NCBI GenBank assembly: GCA_045532175.1
Contig: JAZSFK010000028.1
Location: 1-64,000, forward strand
DNA from: Fimenecus sp045532175
GTDB lineage: Bacteria > Bacillota > Clostridia > Oscillospirales > Acutalibacteraceae
Length of the DNA: 64,000 nucleotides
Reading direction: 5' to 3'
The notes beneath the pieces were generated by a model, which was not told the origin of the DNA, did not search any database, and worked only from the letters and a program-made list of their open reading frames with translations. Numbering within the stretch: position 1 is the first letter of the stretch; every line of letters starts with the position of its first letter. The position numbers and the translations under genes are program-made. Positions 48,662 through 57,537 of the stretch are shown here, piece by piece.

Positions 48662-49029
48662 TCTTCATTCAGTTGTCTTTGTAAATACTTTGGTAATTTT
48701 CCAATCACTACTTCATAACTATGGTCAATCATTTCAAAAATAATTTCATCGGGTACGGACCCATTAAGTGGAAATGTATTAAAATATGGTTGTTGAACAG
48801 GCGGACAATGATAACCTCTTACAACAGTATCAGGAAACATTTGTCTGTAAAACTGTCCGGTCATTGCATCACATTTCAAAGTAACAGTATCTTTGCCTTT
48901 CAACTGGAAAAACTGTGCGAAAATTTTTTTCTCTACCTTAATTATTTCTGAATCTGGTCCAAATGGGTGGTCTAAATATGCACCATTTTTTGTAAGACAA
49001 TACTCTATTAATTCTTGGGGTGTTATCAT
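48658..49029 (-). CDS. MmcQ/YjbR family protein
   Basis: 123 residues with the double-wing-like DNA-binding-type fold of the family: ELIEYCLTKNGAYLDHPFG, LKCDAMTGQFYRQMFP, VRGYHCPPVQQPYFNTFPLNG. The role is poorly defined. It overlaps the end of trmL by 4 nt (ATGA), so it is translated together with it. Confidence 0.85.
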   Translation of the reverse strand: MITPQELIEYCLTKNGAYLDHPFGPDSEIIKVEKKIFAQFFQLKGKDTVTLKCDAMTGQFYRQMFPDTVVRGYHCPPVQQPYFNTFPLNGSVPDEIIFEMIDHSYEVVIGKLPKYLQRQLNED

Positions 49030-49532
49030 TGTTGGTCACTCCAGTTATAATTCCTCAATTCTCCACTTTCAAGGAGTTGTGGATAATCCCATTGTCTTAA
49101 TGTTTCGTAAACACCGATTGCAACTGCATTTGAAAGATTAAGGCTTCTTGCCTCGTCAATCATGGGGATTCTCACGCATTTGTCTGCATTTTCAAAAAGT
49201 AATTTTTCAGGTAATCCTGCAGTTTCCTTACCAAAAACAAGATATGTATTATCGGGATATTTTACATCTGAATGTCGGTTTTGTGCTTTTGTTGAAAAAT
49301 AGAAGAAATTGCCACCTTTGTTTTTCTCGAAAAATTCTTCCATAGTGTCATAGTAGGTAATATCAAGCAGATACCAATAATCAAGACCTGCTCTTTTAAG
49401 TTTTTTGTCGTCAGGTGTAAACCCCATTTTACCAACGAGATGCAATCTTGCACCTGTTGCTGCACAAGTTCTTGCAACATTACCTGTATTTTGTGGAATT
49501 TCTGGCTCAACCATTACTATATTAAGTGTCAT
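49026..49532 (-). CDS. trmL: tRNA (cytidine/uridine-34-2'-O)-methyltransferase TrmL
   Basis: 168 residues, SPOUT fold. LNIVMVEPEIPQNTGNVARTCAATGARLHL is reduced here to its core VEPEIPQNTGN; the knot has LVFGKETAGLPEKLL and RIPMIDEARSLNLSNAVAIGVYE. It methylates the wobble base of tRNA-Leu in E. coli. ATG 49532 has AGGTGAT upstream; GTG 49541 lies within that site. First gene of the trmL-MmcQ pair. Confidence 0.94.
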   Translation of the reverse strand: MTLNIVMVEPEIPQNTGNVARTCAATGARLHLVGKMGFTPDDKKLKRAGLDYWYLLDITYYDTMEEFFEKNKGGNFFYFSTKAQNRHSDVKYPDNTYLVFGKETAGLPEKLLFENADKCVRIPMIDEARSLNLSNAVAIGVYETLRQWDYPQLLESGELRNYNWSDQQ

Positions 49533-49691
49533 TTTTATCACCTTTAATTTTCAAAATTTTTCTGAATAAAAGTATAACATTTTTAGAAATAATTTTAAAT
49601 ACAAAATCATAATTTTTTTATTTCATTTTCTAAAAATATTATTGTTCATTAAAAATTTTTTATGAGCAATCTGTGAAAAGGAGGAAGAAAA

Positions 49692-49871
49692 ATGGATAAG
49701 AAGCAAGTTGGTAAGGTTGTTGGTGCAACAATGCTTGCAGGTACAGCAGCGGCGGCAGTAACAAGTTCAATGACTGACAAAAACACTAAAAAGAAGATGA
49801 AGAAAACAGCAAAAAAGGCTATGGACACGGTCAATAACGTAGTTGATAATGTCAACAAGATGATGAAATAA
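49692..49871 (+). CDS. 59-residue small basic protein
   Basis: MDKKQVGKVVGATMLAGTAA starts a short Ala/Gly helix, then a Lys-rich stretch (KKKMKKTAKKAM) and an Asn/Val C-terminus. AAAGGAGG precedes ATG. It ends 11 nt before the PdaA-like gene and resembles small YtxH-type or membrane-adjacent proteins only in general character. No family named. Confidence 0.6.
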   Translation: MDKKQVGKVVGATMLAGTAAAAVTSSMTDKNTKKKMKKTAKKAMDTVNNVVDNVNKMMK

Positions 49872-49882
49872 GGTGCTTTGAA

Positions 49883-50761
49883 ATGAAAAGAGTATTACAA
49901 TTTTTCATTGTTGCAGCTTGTTTGTCATTGTTTTGTTCCTGCGAAAGACTTACTATGCCTAAGTATAATAAGGTTACAGAGCCTTCAACTGAAGTCAATG
50001 AGAATACTACTACGGAACAACCCGATACAACAGTAAACATCACACCAATGGCAAGTAATTCAAGTGAAAAGAAATCGCACAGCTATGGTGTTGCCAAGAA
50101 CGGTAAGGCAAATGAAATATCAATAAATGCACAGAATTATTTTATTGATAATAATTTTAAGGCATTTTGCCTCGATACTAAAACGGATAAAAAAATTATG
50201 TATCTTACTTTCGACTGCGGATATGAAAATGGTTACACTTCAAAAATACTTGATGTGTTAAAAGAGAAAAATGTCAATGCAGCATTTTTCTGCACATTAC
50301 CACAAGTAAAGGCAAATCCTGATTTGATAAAAAGAATGATAGATGAGGGCCATATTGTTGGTAATCACTCCGTAACCCATCCGTCTTTTGCAGAAATTTC
50401 AACTGAACAGATGAAAACGGAAATCAAAGGTATGGAAGATTATTTAAAGACAAATTTCAATTATTGTGAACCTTATTTCAGGTTTCCGAAAGGTGAATAT
50501 ACCGATACGGCATTAAAAACAATTGAAGAATTGGGCTATACAAGTGTTTTCTGGTCACTTGCATATGCCGATTGGGATTTGAATAATCAAAAAGGCGAGG
50601 ATTACGCATTTCAGACTGTGGTGTCACGTTTTCATCCCGGTGCAGTAATCCTTTTGCACTCAGTATCACCTGATAATGCAAATGCTTTAGGCAGAATAAT
50701 TGATGAGGCGAGAAATCAGGGATATGAATTCTGTTCATTAAGAGATTATGTGTCGAATTAG
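49883..50761 (+). CDS. Polysaccharide deacetylase, PdaA-like (spore cortex muramic-delta-lactam type)
   Basis: 292 residues. Lipoprotein-type signal (FFIVAACLSLFCSC, Cys near residue 20), a low-complexity linker (to ~65), then NodB domain: MYLTFDCGYENG (metal Asp), GNHSVTHPSFAE (metal His), YFRFPKGEYT, VFWSLAYADWD. GKANEIS to FKAFCLDTKTDKKIMYLTFD matches the PdaA group, which de-N-acetylates muramic acid for cortex lactam. A general peptidoglycan deacetylase is possible. The SASP gene is downstream. Confidence 0.82.
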   Translation: MKRVLQFFIVAACLSLFCSCERLTMPKYNKVTEPSTEVNENTTTEQPDTTVNITPMASNSSEKKSHSYGVAKNGKANEISINAQNYFIDNNFKAFCLDTKTDKKIMYLTFDCGYENGYTSKILDVLKEKNVNAAFFCTLPQVKANPDLIKRMIDEGHIVGNHSVTHPSFAEISTEQMKTEIKGMEDYLKTNFNYCEPYFRFPKGEYTDTALKTIEELGYTSVFWSLAYADWDLNNQKGEDYAFQTVVSRFHPGAVILLHSVSPDNANALGRIIDEARNQGYEFCSLRDYVSN

Positions 50762-50855
50762 CAAAAATTTTCAATAATATTTAGTCGTAAGATGATAACA
50801 CTACTACTGCAAACGCAATTGATATATAATATTAATTGATAAGGGGTGTTATAGA

Positions 50856-51050
50856 ATGTCAAGAGGTAATAAGAACGTAGTACCTGAGGCTCGTGAAGCT
50901 CTCAACCGTTTTAAGATGGAAGCAGCTTCTGAAGTTGGTGTAAACCTTAAGAATGGTTACAATGGTGACCTTACTTCAAAGCAGGCCGGTTCAGTTGGCG
51001 GTCAGATGGTTAAAAAGATGATTAAGTCATACGAAGAAAATATGAAATAA
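50856..51050 (+). CDS. Alpha/beta-type small acid-soluble spore protein (SASP)
   Basis: 64 residues. FKMEAASEVGVNL includes the GPR cleavage region; NGDLTSKQAGSVGGQMVKKMI is the conserved DNA-binding end. It coats spore DNA and protects it from UV and chemicals. A strong AAGGGGTG stands before the ATG. Start of transcription could not be placed: a sigma-G type promoter is expected, but I see no clean match. Confidence 0.95.
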   Translation: MSRGNKNVVPEAREALNRFKMEAASEVGVNLKNGYNGDLTSKQAGSVGGQMVKKMIKSYEENMK

Positions 51051-51072
51051 CAATCATTAAGTCTCTTTCAAG

Positions 51073-51108
51073 GACCTGGTGGGAAATATCCTATCAGGTC
51101 TGTTTTTT
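51073..51108 (+). terminator. Terminator after the SASP gene
   Basis: GACCTG...CAGGTC hairpin, with partial inner pairing, followed by TGTTTTTT. Confidence 0.75.
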
Positions 51109-51142
51109 AACAAAAATTTTTAAAATAAATCTTAAAAAAGTC

Positions 51143-51171
51143 TTGGAAAAATTATTATAATGTTATATAAT
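51143..51171 (+). promoter_or_regulatory. Promoter of the hprK-yraN run
   Basis: TTGGAA (51143-51148), 17-nt spacer, TATAAT (51166-51171). Confidence 0.55.
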
Positions 51172-51208
51172 ATTTTAAATATATATGTATAAAGGGGAGG
51201 TAGGCACT

Positions 51209-52177
51209 TTGGCATCAAAGTATTCTGTTTCGCTGGAAAAAATAATTACTGAATTTGGTTTTGAGACTCTATATTTACCTTGTGACGCATCTGAGCTTTC
51301 AATAACATCTCAAGAAGTAAATAGGCCCGGTCTTTTACTTGCGGGTAACGATAAATATTTCGACCCCGCTCGTGTTCAATATTTAGGTTTTTCCGAGTTT
51401 GAATTTATAAAATCCTTTGATAAAGAAAAACAGCTTGAGTGTATTGACCGTCTTTTCAGCAAGCAACCACCCGTTGTAATTATTACAAGAAGTCTTGAGC
51501 CTCTTGATGGTATGGTTGAAGCCGCAAAAAAATATCGTGTTCCGATTATCAGAACAGTAGAAGCAACATCTGCAAGTATGTCAACACTTATATATTTCCT
51601 TGGTACTGCACTTGCACCTCGTATAACACGTCATGGTGTTCTTGTTGAGGTTTATGGAGAAGGTGTTTTAATTGTTGGCGACAGCGGTGTTGGAAAAAGT
51701 GAAACTGCTATCGAGCTTATTAAACGCGGTCATCGTCTGATTGCTGATGATGCTGTTGAAATCAGAAAAGCATCAGCCAAAACTCTTGTAGGCTCTGCAC
51801 CTGATAATATTCGACATTTTATTGAACTTCGCGGTATTGGTATTATCAATGCCCGTCGTCTTTTTGGTATGGGTGCTGTTAAAATGACTGAAAAAATCAA
51901 TATGGTTGTTCAGCTTGAGCCGTGGGACAGTTCAAAGGTGTATGACCGTATGGGACTTGATAATGAGTACATAAATATTATGGATGTTAAAATTCCCCTT
52001 ACGGTTGTTCCTGTAAAACCCGGTCGAAACCTTGCTATTATCATAGAGTGTGCAGCGATGAATAACAGACAGAAAAAAATGGGTTACAATGCTGCTCGTG
52101 AGCTTCTTCATCAGCTTGGTATGGATGAGGGTTATGAACCCAAGGCACACGAAATTGACATCTGGCAAAATTATTAA
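51209..52177 (+). CDS. hprK: HPr kinase/phosphorylase
   Basis: 322 residues. N-terminal domain, then HGVLVEVYGEGVLIVGDSGVGKSETA: conserved His (H142) and the Walker A GDSGVGKS (157-164). ELRGIGIIN is the HprK signature. It phosphorylates HPr on Ser and so sets carbon catabolite control, relevant to the arabinose operon and other sugar genes. TTG 51209 has GGGGAGG 8 nt upstream; the ATG at 51185 lies before that site and is rejected. Confidence 0.95.
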   Translation: MASKYSVSLEKIITEFGFETLYLPCDASELSITSQEVNRPGLLLAGNDKYFDPARVQYLGFSEFEFIKSFDKEKQLECIDRLFSKQPPVVIITRSLEPLDGMVEAAKKYRVPIIRTVEATSASMSTLIYFLGTALAPRITRHGVLVEVYGEGVLIVGDSGVGKSETAIELIKRGHRLIADDAVEIRKASAKTLVGSAPDNIRHFIELRGIGIINARRLFGMGAVKMTEKINMVVQLEPWDSSKVYDRMGLDNEYINIMDVKIPLTVVPVKPGRNLAIIIECAAMNNRQKKMGYNAARELLHQLGMDEGYEPKAHEIDIWQNY

Positions 52178-52201
52178 ATCTTTAAGAAAGAAGGAAAATC
52201 A

Positions 52202-53107
52202 GTGTATAAGGAAATTGCATTATTTGCTGAAAATTTAGGTGCAATCGTTGAATTTAACGCACCGATGAAAAAATATACAAGCTTTAAATGTGGTGGTAAT
52301 GCAAGTCTTTTGATTACACCTGATTCTGTTGATTCTTTGCAGCAGATTATATCTTTTTGTCACTCAAAAAATGTAAAACCATTGATTATCGGCAATGGCT
52401 CAAATCTTTTAATTACAGACAACGGAATAGAGAATGTTGTTATCAAAATTGGCTCTAAAATGTCAAAAATGGAGCTTGTTGATGAAACAACAATCTGTTG
52501 TGAAGCAGGAGCATCGTTAAAGAGTCTTTGTATGTTTGCGCTTGAAAACTCCCTTTCAGGACTTGAATTTGCCTATGGTATTCCGGGCACACTCGGTGGT
52601 GCGGTCTATATGAACGCAGGTGCTTATGGCGGAGAAATGAAGGATGTTTTGTTCTCTTGTAAGCACATAGATTCAAATGGGAATATCGGTGAGTTGTCAC
52701 GAGATGAACTTAATTTAAGATACCGTGGCAGTGCTTATACTGACAATGGCTTTACAGTTATTTCTGCCATTATGAAGCTTAAAAAAGCAGAGAAGAATGA
52801 AATTAAAGTCGCTATGGATGATAAATTGCAAAGGCGTAAGGATAAGCAACCCTTGGAATATCCAAGCGCAGGAAGCACCTTTAAACGTCCTGAAGGCTAT
52901 TTTGCAGGTGCACTTATTCATGAGGCAGGTCTTAAAGGCTATACAGTTGGTGGTGCACAGGTAAGTGAAAAACATGCAGGTTTTGTTATAAATAAAAACA
53001 ACGCAACTGCAACCGATGTGATTACTCTTATTAAAGATGTTCAGAAAATTGTATTTGAAAAGCACGGAGTAATGCTTGAGACAGAAGTTAAAATTATCGG
53101 CAATTAA
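52202..53107 (+). CDS. murB: UDP-N-acetylenolpyruvoylglucosamine reductase
   Basis: 301 residues, FAD enzyme of peptidoglycan precursor synthesis. KYTSFKCGGNA and PLIIGNGSNLLI bind FAD; LEFAYGIPGTLGGAVYMNAGAYGGE and YPSAGSTFKRP (catalytic Ser) mark the type II enzyme. GTG 52202 with AAGAAGGAA upstream. It reduces the enolpyruvyl group to form UDP-MurNAc. The gene follows hprK by 25 nt. Confidence 0.96.
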   Translation: MYKEIALFAENLGAIVEFNAPMKKYTSFKCGGNASLLITPDSVDSLQQIISFCHSKNVKPLIIGNGSNLLITDNGIENVVIKIGSKMSKMELVDETTICCEAGASLKSLCMFALENSLSGLEFAYGIPGTLGGAVYMNAGAYGGEMKDVLFSCKHIDSNGNIGELSRDELNLRYRGSAYTDNGFTVISAIMKLKKAEKNEIKVAMDDKLQRRKDKQPLEYPSAGSTFKRPEGYFAGALIHEAGLKGYTVGGAQVSEKHAGFVINKNNATATDVITLIKDVQKIVFEKHGVMLETEVKIIGN

Positions 53108-53134
53108 GTTGGCAAAATAAAAGGAGATACTAGT

Positions 53135-53995
53135 ATGCAACTTGTTATTGTTACAGGAATGTCCGGAGCAGGAAAATCAAGAGTTATCGACTCATTGGAG
53201 GACATTGGCTTTTTTTGTGTTGATAATATGACACCCAAACTTATCCCGACATTTGTTCAGATTCTTAATGATTCTGCGGAACAAAGGGAAAAAGTGGCTA
53301 TAGTGACCGATGTGCGCCTTGGCGGTTCATTTTCCAGTCTTTTCTCCGCACTTGAAGAACTGAATTCTATGGAGTGCGAGTACAGAATTTTGTTTATAGA
53401 TGCTGATAATGAAGTTATTTTAAGAAGATATCAGGAAACAAGAAGAAAACATCCGCTTTCAAAGTTTGATGAATCCAAATCTTTGCAGGACATTATTTTG
53501 AAAGAAAGAGAAATGCTTAAGGATGTAAGGAATATTTCCAATTATGTTATTGATACATCATATATGTCCACATCACAACTTAAAGAACGTGTGGCAACCC
53601 TCTTCTTTGATGATGTTTCAAGAACAATGAAAATAAGTGTTTTATCTTTTGGCTTTAAATATGGTTCTCCAAAGGATTCAGACCTGGTTTTTGACGTTCG
53701 TTGTTTACCTAACCCATTTTATGTGCCTGAACTCAAACATCAGACAGGACTTGATAAGCCTGTTTATGATTATGTTATGGGTTTTGATGAAGCAAAGGGA
53801 CTTGAACCAAAACTTCTTGACTTGGTTTCATATCTTGTTCCTTTGTATAGAAGTGAAGGAAAAAGTCAACTTACTATCGCTGTCGGTTGTACGGGTGGTA
53901 AACATCGTTCAGTTGTGTTTGCTGAAAAAATATATGAAAAGATTAAATCAGACGGCTTTAATGTGTCCGTTTATCATAGAGATATAAATAGATAA
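53135..53995 (+). CDS. rapZ: RapZ/YvcJ family nucleotide-binding protein
   Basis: 286 residues. Walker A VTGMSGAGKSRVIDSLED; Walker B-type VAIVTDVRLG. The C-terminal domain has SFGFKYGSPKDSDLVFDVRCLPNPF and IAVGCTGGKHRSVVFAEKI. It is the YvcJ/RapZ group, acting in competence or small-RNA turnover in different bacteria. In many Firmicutes yvcJ-yvcK-whiA are consecutive; here yvcK is absent and whiA follows after 12 nt. Confidence 0.95.
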   Translation: MQLVIVTGMSGAGKSRVIDSLEDIGFFCVDNMTPKLIPTFVQILNDSAEQREKVAIVTDVRLGGSFSSLFSALEELNSMECEYRILFIDADNEVILRRYQETRRKHPLSKFDESKSLQDIILKEREMLKDVRNISNYVIDTSYMSTSQLKERVATLFFDDVSRTMKISVLSFGFKYGSPKDSDLVFDVRCLPNPFYVPELKHQTGLDKPVYDYVMGFDEAKGLEPKLLDLVSYLVPLYRSEGKSQLTIAVGCTGGKHRSVVFAEKIYEKIKSDGFNVSVYHRDINR

Positions 53996-54007
53996 AGGGT
54001 TTTTGAG

Positions 54008-54910
54008 ATGTCATTTTCTTCAGATGTGAAAAATGAAATACTTTCCGCAGAAATTGAAACGAACTGCTGTTTACATGCTTTTGCATACGGTATGATGTTG
54101 TTTTCAAGAGCTTTCTCATACTATGATATGTATTTGCTTACTGAACATAGTGGTGTAGCGAAAAAATATGCCGAGCTTATGACAACAGTGTGTGGAATTA
54201 AACCGAATTTTTCAAAATCTGATGCCGGAAAATATAAAATAGAGATTAAAAATAAGGAAGACAGATTAAAGGTTTTGAAAACCTTTGGCTATGATAGGAA
54301 GAATGGTGCGTCAAGAATCAATTGGAGTAACTTTACAGATGAATGCTGTAAAATAGCATTTTTGAAGGGTGCATTTTTGACTTGTGGTACAGTAAACGAC
54401 CCAAATAAAAACTACCATCTGGAATTTGTTGTTCCTTATCTTAATTTAAGTCGTGACCTTAATTTATTTATAAATGATTATGATGATTTGAATGTCGTGC
54501 CTAAAAGTGTGACAAGAAATTCTAACTATGTTATATATTTCAAGGATAGCGAATCAATAGAGGATGTGTTGACAGTAATGGGTGCATTTAATTCCTCGCT
54601 TGAAATAATGGGCGTTAAAATGTATAAGGATGTCCGAAATAATGTCAATCGCAAATTGAATTTTGAAAGTGCCAATCTTGATAAGACAATCTCTGCTGCA
54701 TCAAAGCAGACAGACGCTATAATTCATATTAAAAAAACTGTTGGACTTTCATATCTTTCTGATGATTTAAAGGAGATTGCCGAATTAAGACTGGAAAATC
54801 CTGATATGTCCCTGCGAGAATTGGGTGAAATTCTTTCAACACCCATTTCACGTTCAGGAGTTAATCACAGACTCCAAAAAATATGTGATATCGCAAAAGT
54901 AGTTAAATGA
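54008..54910 (+). CDS. whiA: DNA-binding protein WhiA
   Basis: 300 residues. An N-terminal LAGLIDADG-like fold without nuclease residues (SFSSDVKNEIL; CCKIAFLKGAFLTCGTVNDPN) and a C-terminal helix-turn-helix (LKEIAELRLENPDMSLRELGEIL; ISRSGVNHRLQKI). WhiA controls sporulation and cell division genes in actinomycetes and influences division in Bacillus. It overlaps lepB by 4 nt (ATGA). Confidence 0.95.
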   Translation: MSFSSDVKNEILSAEIETNCCLHAFAYGMMLFSRAFSYYDMYLLTEHSGVAKKYAELMTTVCGIKPNFSKSDAGKYKIEIKNKEDRLKVLKTFGYDRKNGASRINWSNFTDECCKIAFLKGAFLTCGTVNDPNKNYHLEFVVPYLNLSRDLNLFINDYDDLNVVPKSVTRNSNYVIYFKDSESIEDVLTVMGAFNSSLEIMGVKMYKDVRNNVNRKLNFESANLDKTISAASKQTDAIIHIKKTVGLSYLSDDLKEIAELRLENPDMSLRELGEILSTPISRSGVNHRLQKICDIAKVVK

Positions 54911-55527
54911 AAGCTGGTAATTTAGTGAGAAAAACAGACGATTATTTTATTACATATAATAACAGTAATAAAAAGACTCCTGTTAAAACAAAAAAATCCG
55001 GGTGGTATATTTTTTATAATTGGCTGGATTCTTTGGTTTTTGCTATTATTTTAATCTTGATAGTTTTTGCCTTTTTCTTTAGAATCGTAGGAGTAAATGG
55101 TGATTCTATGAATCCAACTCTCAAAAATGGGGAGTGGCTCACTGTAAGTGCAATTAATAAAACTATTGACAGAGGAGATATTGTTGTTATTACACAGCCC
55201 AATGTGCTTAATGAACCATTAATTAAGAGAGTGGTTGCAGTTGGCGGAAATACAATTGATATTGATTTTAAAACAGGTGACGTAATAATTAACGGACAAA
55301 TTGTAGACGAACCTTTTATTAAGGCGAAAACACATAAGCAAGGTGATTTTGAAGGCCCAATAACAATTCCTAAAGGATATGTTTTCGTTATGGGCGATAA
55401 TCGTAATGATTCCCTTGATAGTAGATATAATGTAATTGGACTTATCGATGAAAGATATGTCCTCGGTGTTGTAGATTATAGATTATTCCCTATGGGTGAA
55501 GTGGAGAATACTGATGATGGAAAATAA
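54907..55527 (+). CDS. lepB: Type I signal peptidase (first of two)
   Basis: 206 residues. One N-terminal membrane helix (SLVFAIILILIVFAFFF), then VNGDSMNPTLKNGE with the Ser (S67) and PLIKRVVAVGG with the general-base Lys (K107); MGDNRNDSLDSRYN is box E. It cleaves signal peptides on exported proteins such as the GH5 and subtilase. A ~40-residue polar N-terminal extension is before the helix. It overlaps whiA and the next signal peptidase gene. Confidence 0.94.
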   Translation: MKAGNLVRKTDDYFITYNNSNKKTPVKTKKSGWYIFYNWLDSLVFAIILILIVFAFFFRIVGVNGDSMNPTLKNGEWLTVSAINKTIDRGDIVVITQPNVLNEPLIKRVVAVGGNTIDIDFKTGDVIINGQIVDEPFIKAKTHKQGDFEGPITIPKGYVFVMGDNRNDSLDSRYNVIGLIDERYVLGVVDYRLFPMGEVENTDDGK

Positions 55528-56068
55528 AAAATCCGTTGTAAACGCATATGATTTTATATCAATGGCTGTGTCCGCTGTCATTATTGTAGCAGTAATTTTT
55601 ACATTTTTCTTTAAGATTTCCACTGTTAGCGGCAAATCGATGGAGAATACTCTTCATAATGGGGACCAATTGATTATAAGTGCCATACCGGGTGAAATTG
55701 AGTACGGTGATGTGGTTGTTGTATCTCAACCAAATGTTTACAGCAAGGTGCTTATAAAACGTGTAATTGCAGTTGGTGGACAAACAATTAAATTTGATGC
55801 CGTTAACAATCAAGTAAGTGTTGATGGTAAAGTCATTGATGAACCATATATTAAGGAGGAAATGGAATATACTTTTTCAACCTCGAAAGAGTATGTTGTT
55901 CCTGAGGGTAAATTATTCTTAATGGGAGATAATCGTAATTTTTCTGCAGATAGTCGAGATATCAGAATTGGTATGGTAGATGAAGATTACGTTGTTGGCA
56001 AAGTCATTTACAGATTTGGCGATAAGGCTATTTTTAATTCAAATTTTATGGAGGCACATAATGGCTGA
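55514..56068 (+). CDS. lepB: Type I signal peptidase (second of two)
   Basis: 184 residues, paralogue of the gene just before. VSGKSMENTLHNGD has the Ser (S42), and VLIKRVIAVGG the Lys (K82); MGDNRNFSADSRD is box E. It lacks the N-terminal extension. ATG 55514 has GGAG 7 nt upstream; ATG 55517 is possible. It overlaps the first lepB by 14 nt and rbgA by 8 nt. Tandem copies suggest recent duplication with possible split of substrate sets. Confidence 0.94.
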   Translation: MMENKKSVVNAYDFISMAVSAVIIVAVIFTFFFKISTVSGKSMENTLHNGDQLIISAIPGEIEYGDVVVVSQPNVYSKVLIKRVIAVGGQTIKFDAVNNQVSVDGKVIDEPYIKEEMEYTFSTSKEYVVPEGKLFLMGDNRNFSADSRDIRIGMVDEDYVVGKVIYRFGDKAIFNSNFMEAHNG

Positions 56069-56927
56069 TAATCAAAAACAAATTGTTCAATGGTTTCCTG
56101 GCCATATGGCAAAAACACGTCGCCTTATTAAAGAAAGCCTACCTCTTGTTGATGGTGTAACTGAAATTATAGACGCAAGGATACCATATAGCAGTTCAAA
56201 TCCTGAATTGGAGGAACTGATAAACAATAAACCTCGTATAGTTCTTTTGAATAAATGTGACCTAGCCGATAAGAATACAACTAATAAATGGATAGAGTAT
56301 TACAAAAGAAAAGATGTTTGTGCCATACCTGTTGATTGCCGTACAGGAAAAGGACTTAATAATTATATTGTTGCTGTGCGTGATGTTTTAAAAAATGTTA
56401 TTAAGAAAAATGAAGATAGAGGTATGCCCGGAAAAGCCTTGAGGATTATGGTTGTAGGTATTCCTAACACAGGCAAATCATCTTTTATCAATCGTATGGC
56501 AGGAACTTCAAAGGCGAAGGTTGCTGATAAAGCTGGTGTCACAAGGCATAATCAGTGGTTTCCAATTGGCAATGGTATAGAGTTGCTTGACACCCCTGGT
56601 GTTTTATGGCCTAAATTTGACGACCCGAAGGTAGGAGACAGACTTGCATTCATTGGTTCGGTAAAAGATGAAATCCTTGATGCCGAAACTTTAGCAATCA
56701 GACTTTTAGAGGTTATGAAAAATGACTATCCTGAAAGGTTAATTGAAAGATATAAAATAGATGGTTTTGCTGATAAAGAGGCTTGGGAAGTCCTTGAGCT
56801 GATTGGTAAAAAACGCGGAATGATGATAAAGGGCGGAGAAATTGACTATGAAAGAGCCTCGGTAATGCTTCTTGATGAATATCGTGGCGGAAGACTTGGT
56901 TTGATTACTCTTGAAAAACCGGAGTAG
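56061..56927 (+). CDS. rbgA: Ribosome biogenesis GTPase RbgA (YlqF)
   Basis: 288 residues, circularly permuted GTPase. G4 NKCD comes first, then G1 GIPNTGKSSFINRMAG and G3 LLDTPGVLWP. QWFPGHMAKTRR is the YlqF N-terminus. It assists late assembly of the 50S subunit. ATG 56061 has GGAGG upstream and lies inside the end of lepB; a longer frame from 55980 is a chance extension. Confidence 0.95.
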   Translation: MADNQKQIVQWFPGHMAKTRRLIKESLPLVDGVTEIIDARIPYSSSNPELEELINNKPRIVLLNKCDLADKNTTNKWIEYYKRKDVCAIPVDCRTGKGLNNYIVAVRDVLKNVIKKNEDRGMPGKALRIMVVGIPNTGKSSFINRMAGTSKAKVADKAGVTRHNQWFPIGNGIELLDTPGVLWPKFDDPKVGDRLAFIGSVKDEILDAETLAIRLLEVMKNDYPERLIERYKIDGFADKEAWEVLELIGKKRGMMIKGGEIDYERASVMLLDEYRGGRLGLITLEKPE

Positions 56928-56931
56928 AATT

Positions 56932-57537
56932 ATGGATTATTTATTTGAGCAAAATGCTCTTAATGCAGGGTATAAAGTAATATGCGGAATAGATGAGGCA
57001 GGTCGCGGACCATTAGCAGGCCCCGTACACGCAGCAACCGTTATATTACCCATAGGTCTTGAAATAGAGGGGCTTAATGATTCAAAGAAATTAAGCGAGA
57101 AAAAAAGAGAACAGCTTTTTGACGTGATTTGTGAAAAAGCCATTGATTATTCAATAGGAATTGCCACTGAAAAGGAGATTGATGAAATCAATATTCTTAA
57201 TGCAACTTTTTTAGCTATGCACAGAGCAGTAGAAGGTCTTAAGATTAAGCCTGATTATGCTTTGATTGATGGCAATCAATATCCAAAAATTCCTTTTGTG
57301 GCTGAAGAAACTGTTGTTAAAGGTGATGCGAAAAGCATGTCTGTTGCTGCTGCATCAATTCTTGCAAAGGTTAGTCGTGACAGATTTATGCTTGAAAAAG
57401 CAAAGGAATATCCGCAGTATCAATTTGAAAAGCATAAGGGATATGGTACAAAATTGCATTATGAAATGTTAGCAGAATACGGACCGTCACCTATACACCG
57501 AATGACATTTTTAAAAAAATTGTATGGTGAAAAGTAA
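56932..57537 (+). CDS. rnhB: Ribonuclease HII
   Basis: 201 residues. GIDEAGRGPLAGPVHAA carries the DE of the catalytic set, YALIDGN and KSMSVAAASILAKVSRD the later acidic residue region. It cuts RNA in RNA-DNA hybrids and single ribonucleotides in DNA. ATG 56932 has GGAG 7 nt before; the frame from 56911 is longer but lacks a site. Confidence 0.96.
   Translation: MDYLFEQNALNAGYKVICGIDEAGRGPLAGPVHAATVILPIGLEIEGLNDSKKLSEKKREQLFDVICEKAIDYSIGIATEKEIDEINILNATFLAMHRAVEGLKIKPDYALIDGNQYPKIPFVAEETVVKGDAKSMSVAAASILAKVSRDRFMLEKAKEYPQYQFEKHKGYGTKLHYEMLAEYGPSPIHRMTFLKKLYGEK

Noticed and set aside
50761..50855. A sigma-G promoter before the SASP gene.
   Set aside because: No pair of boxes matched both spacing and sequence well enough to report.
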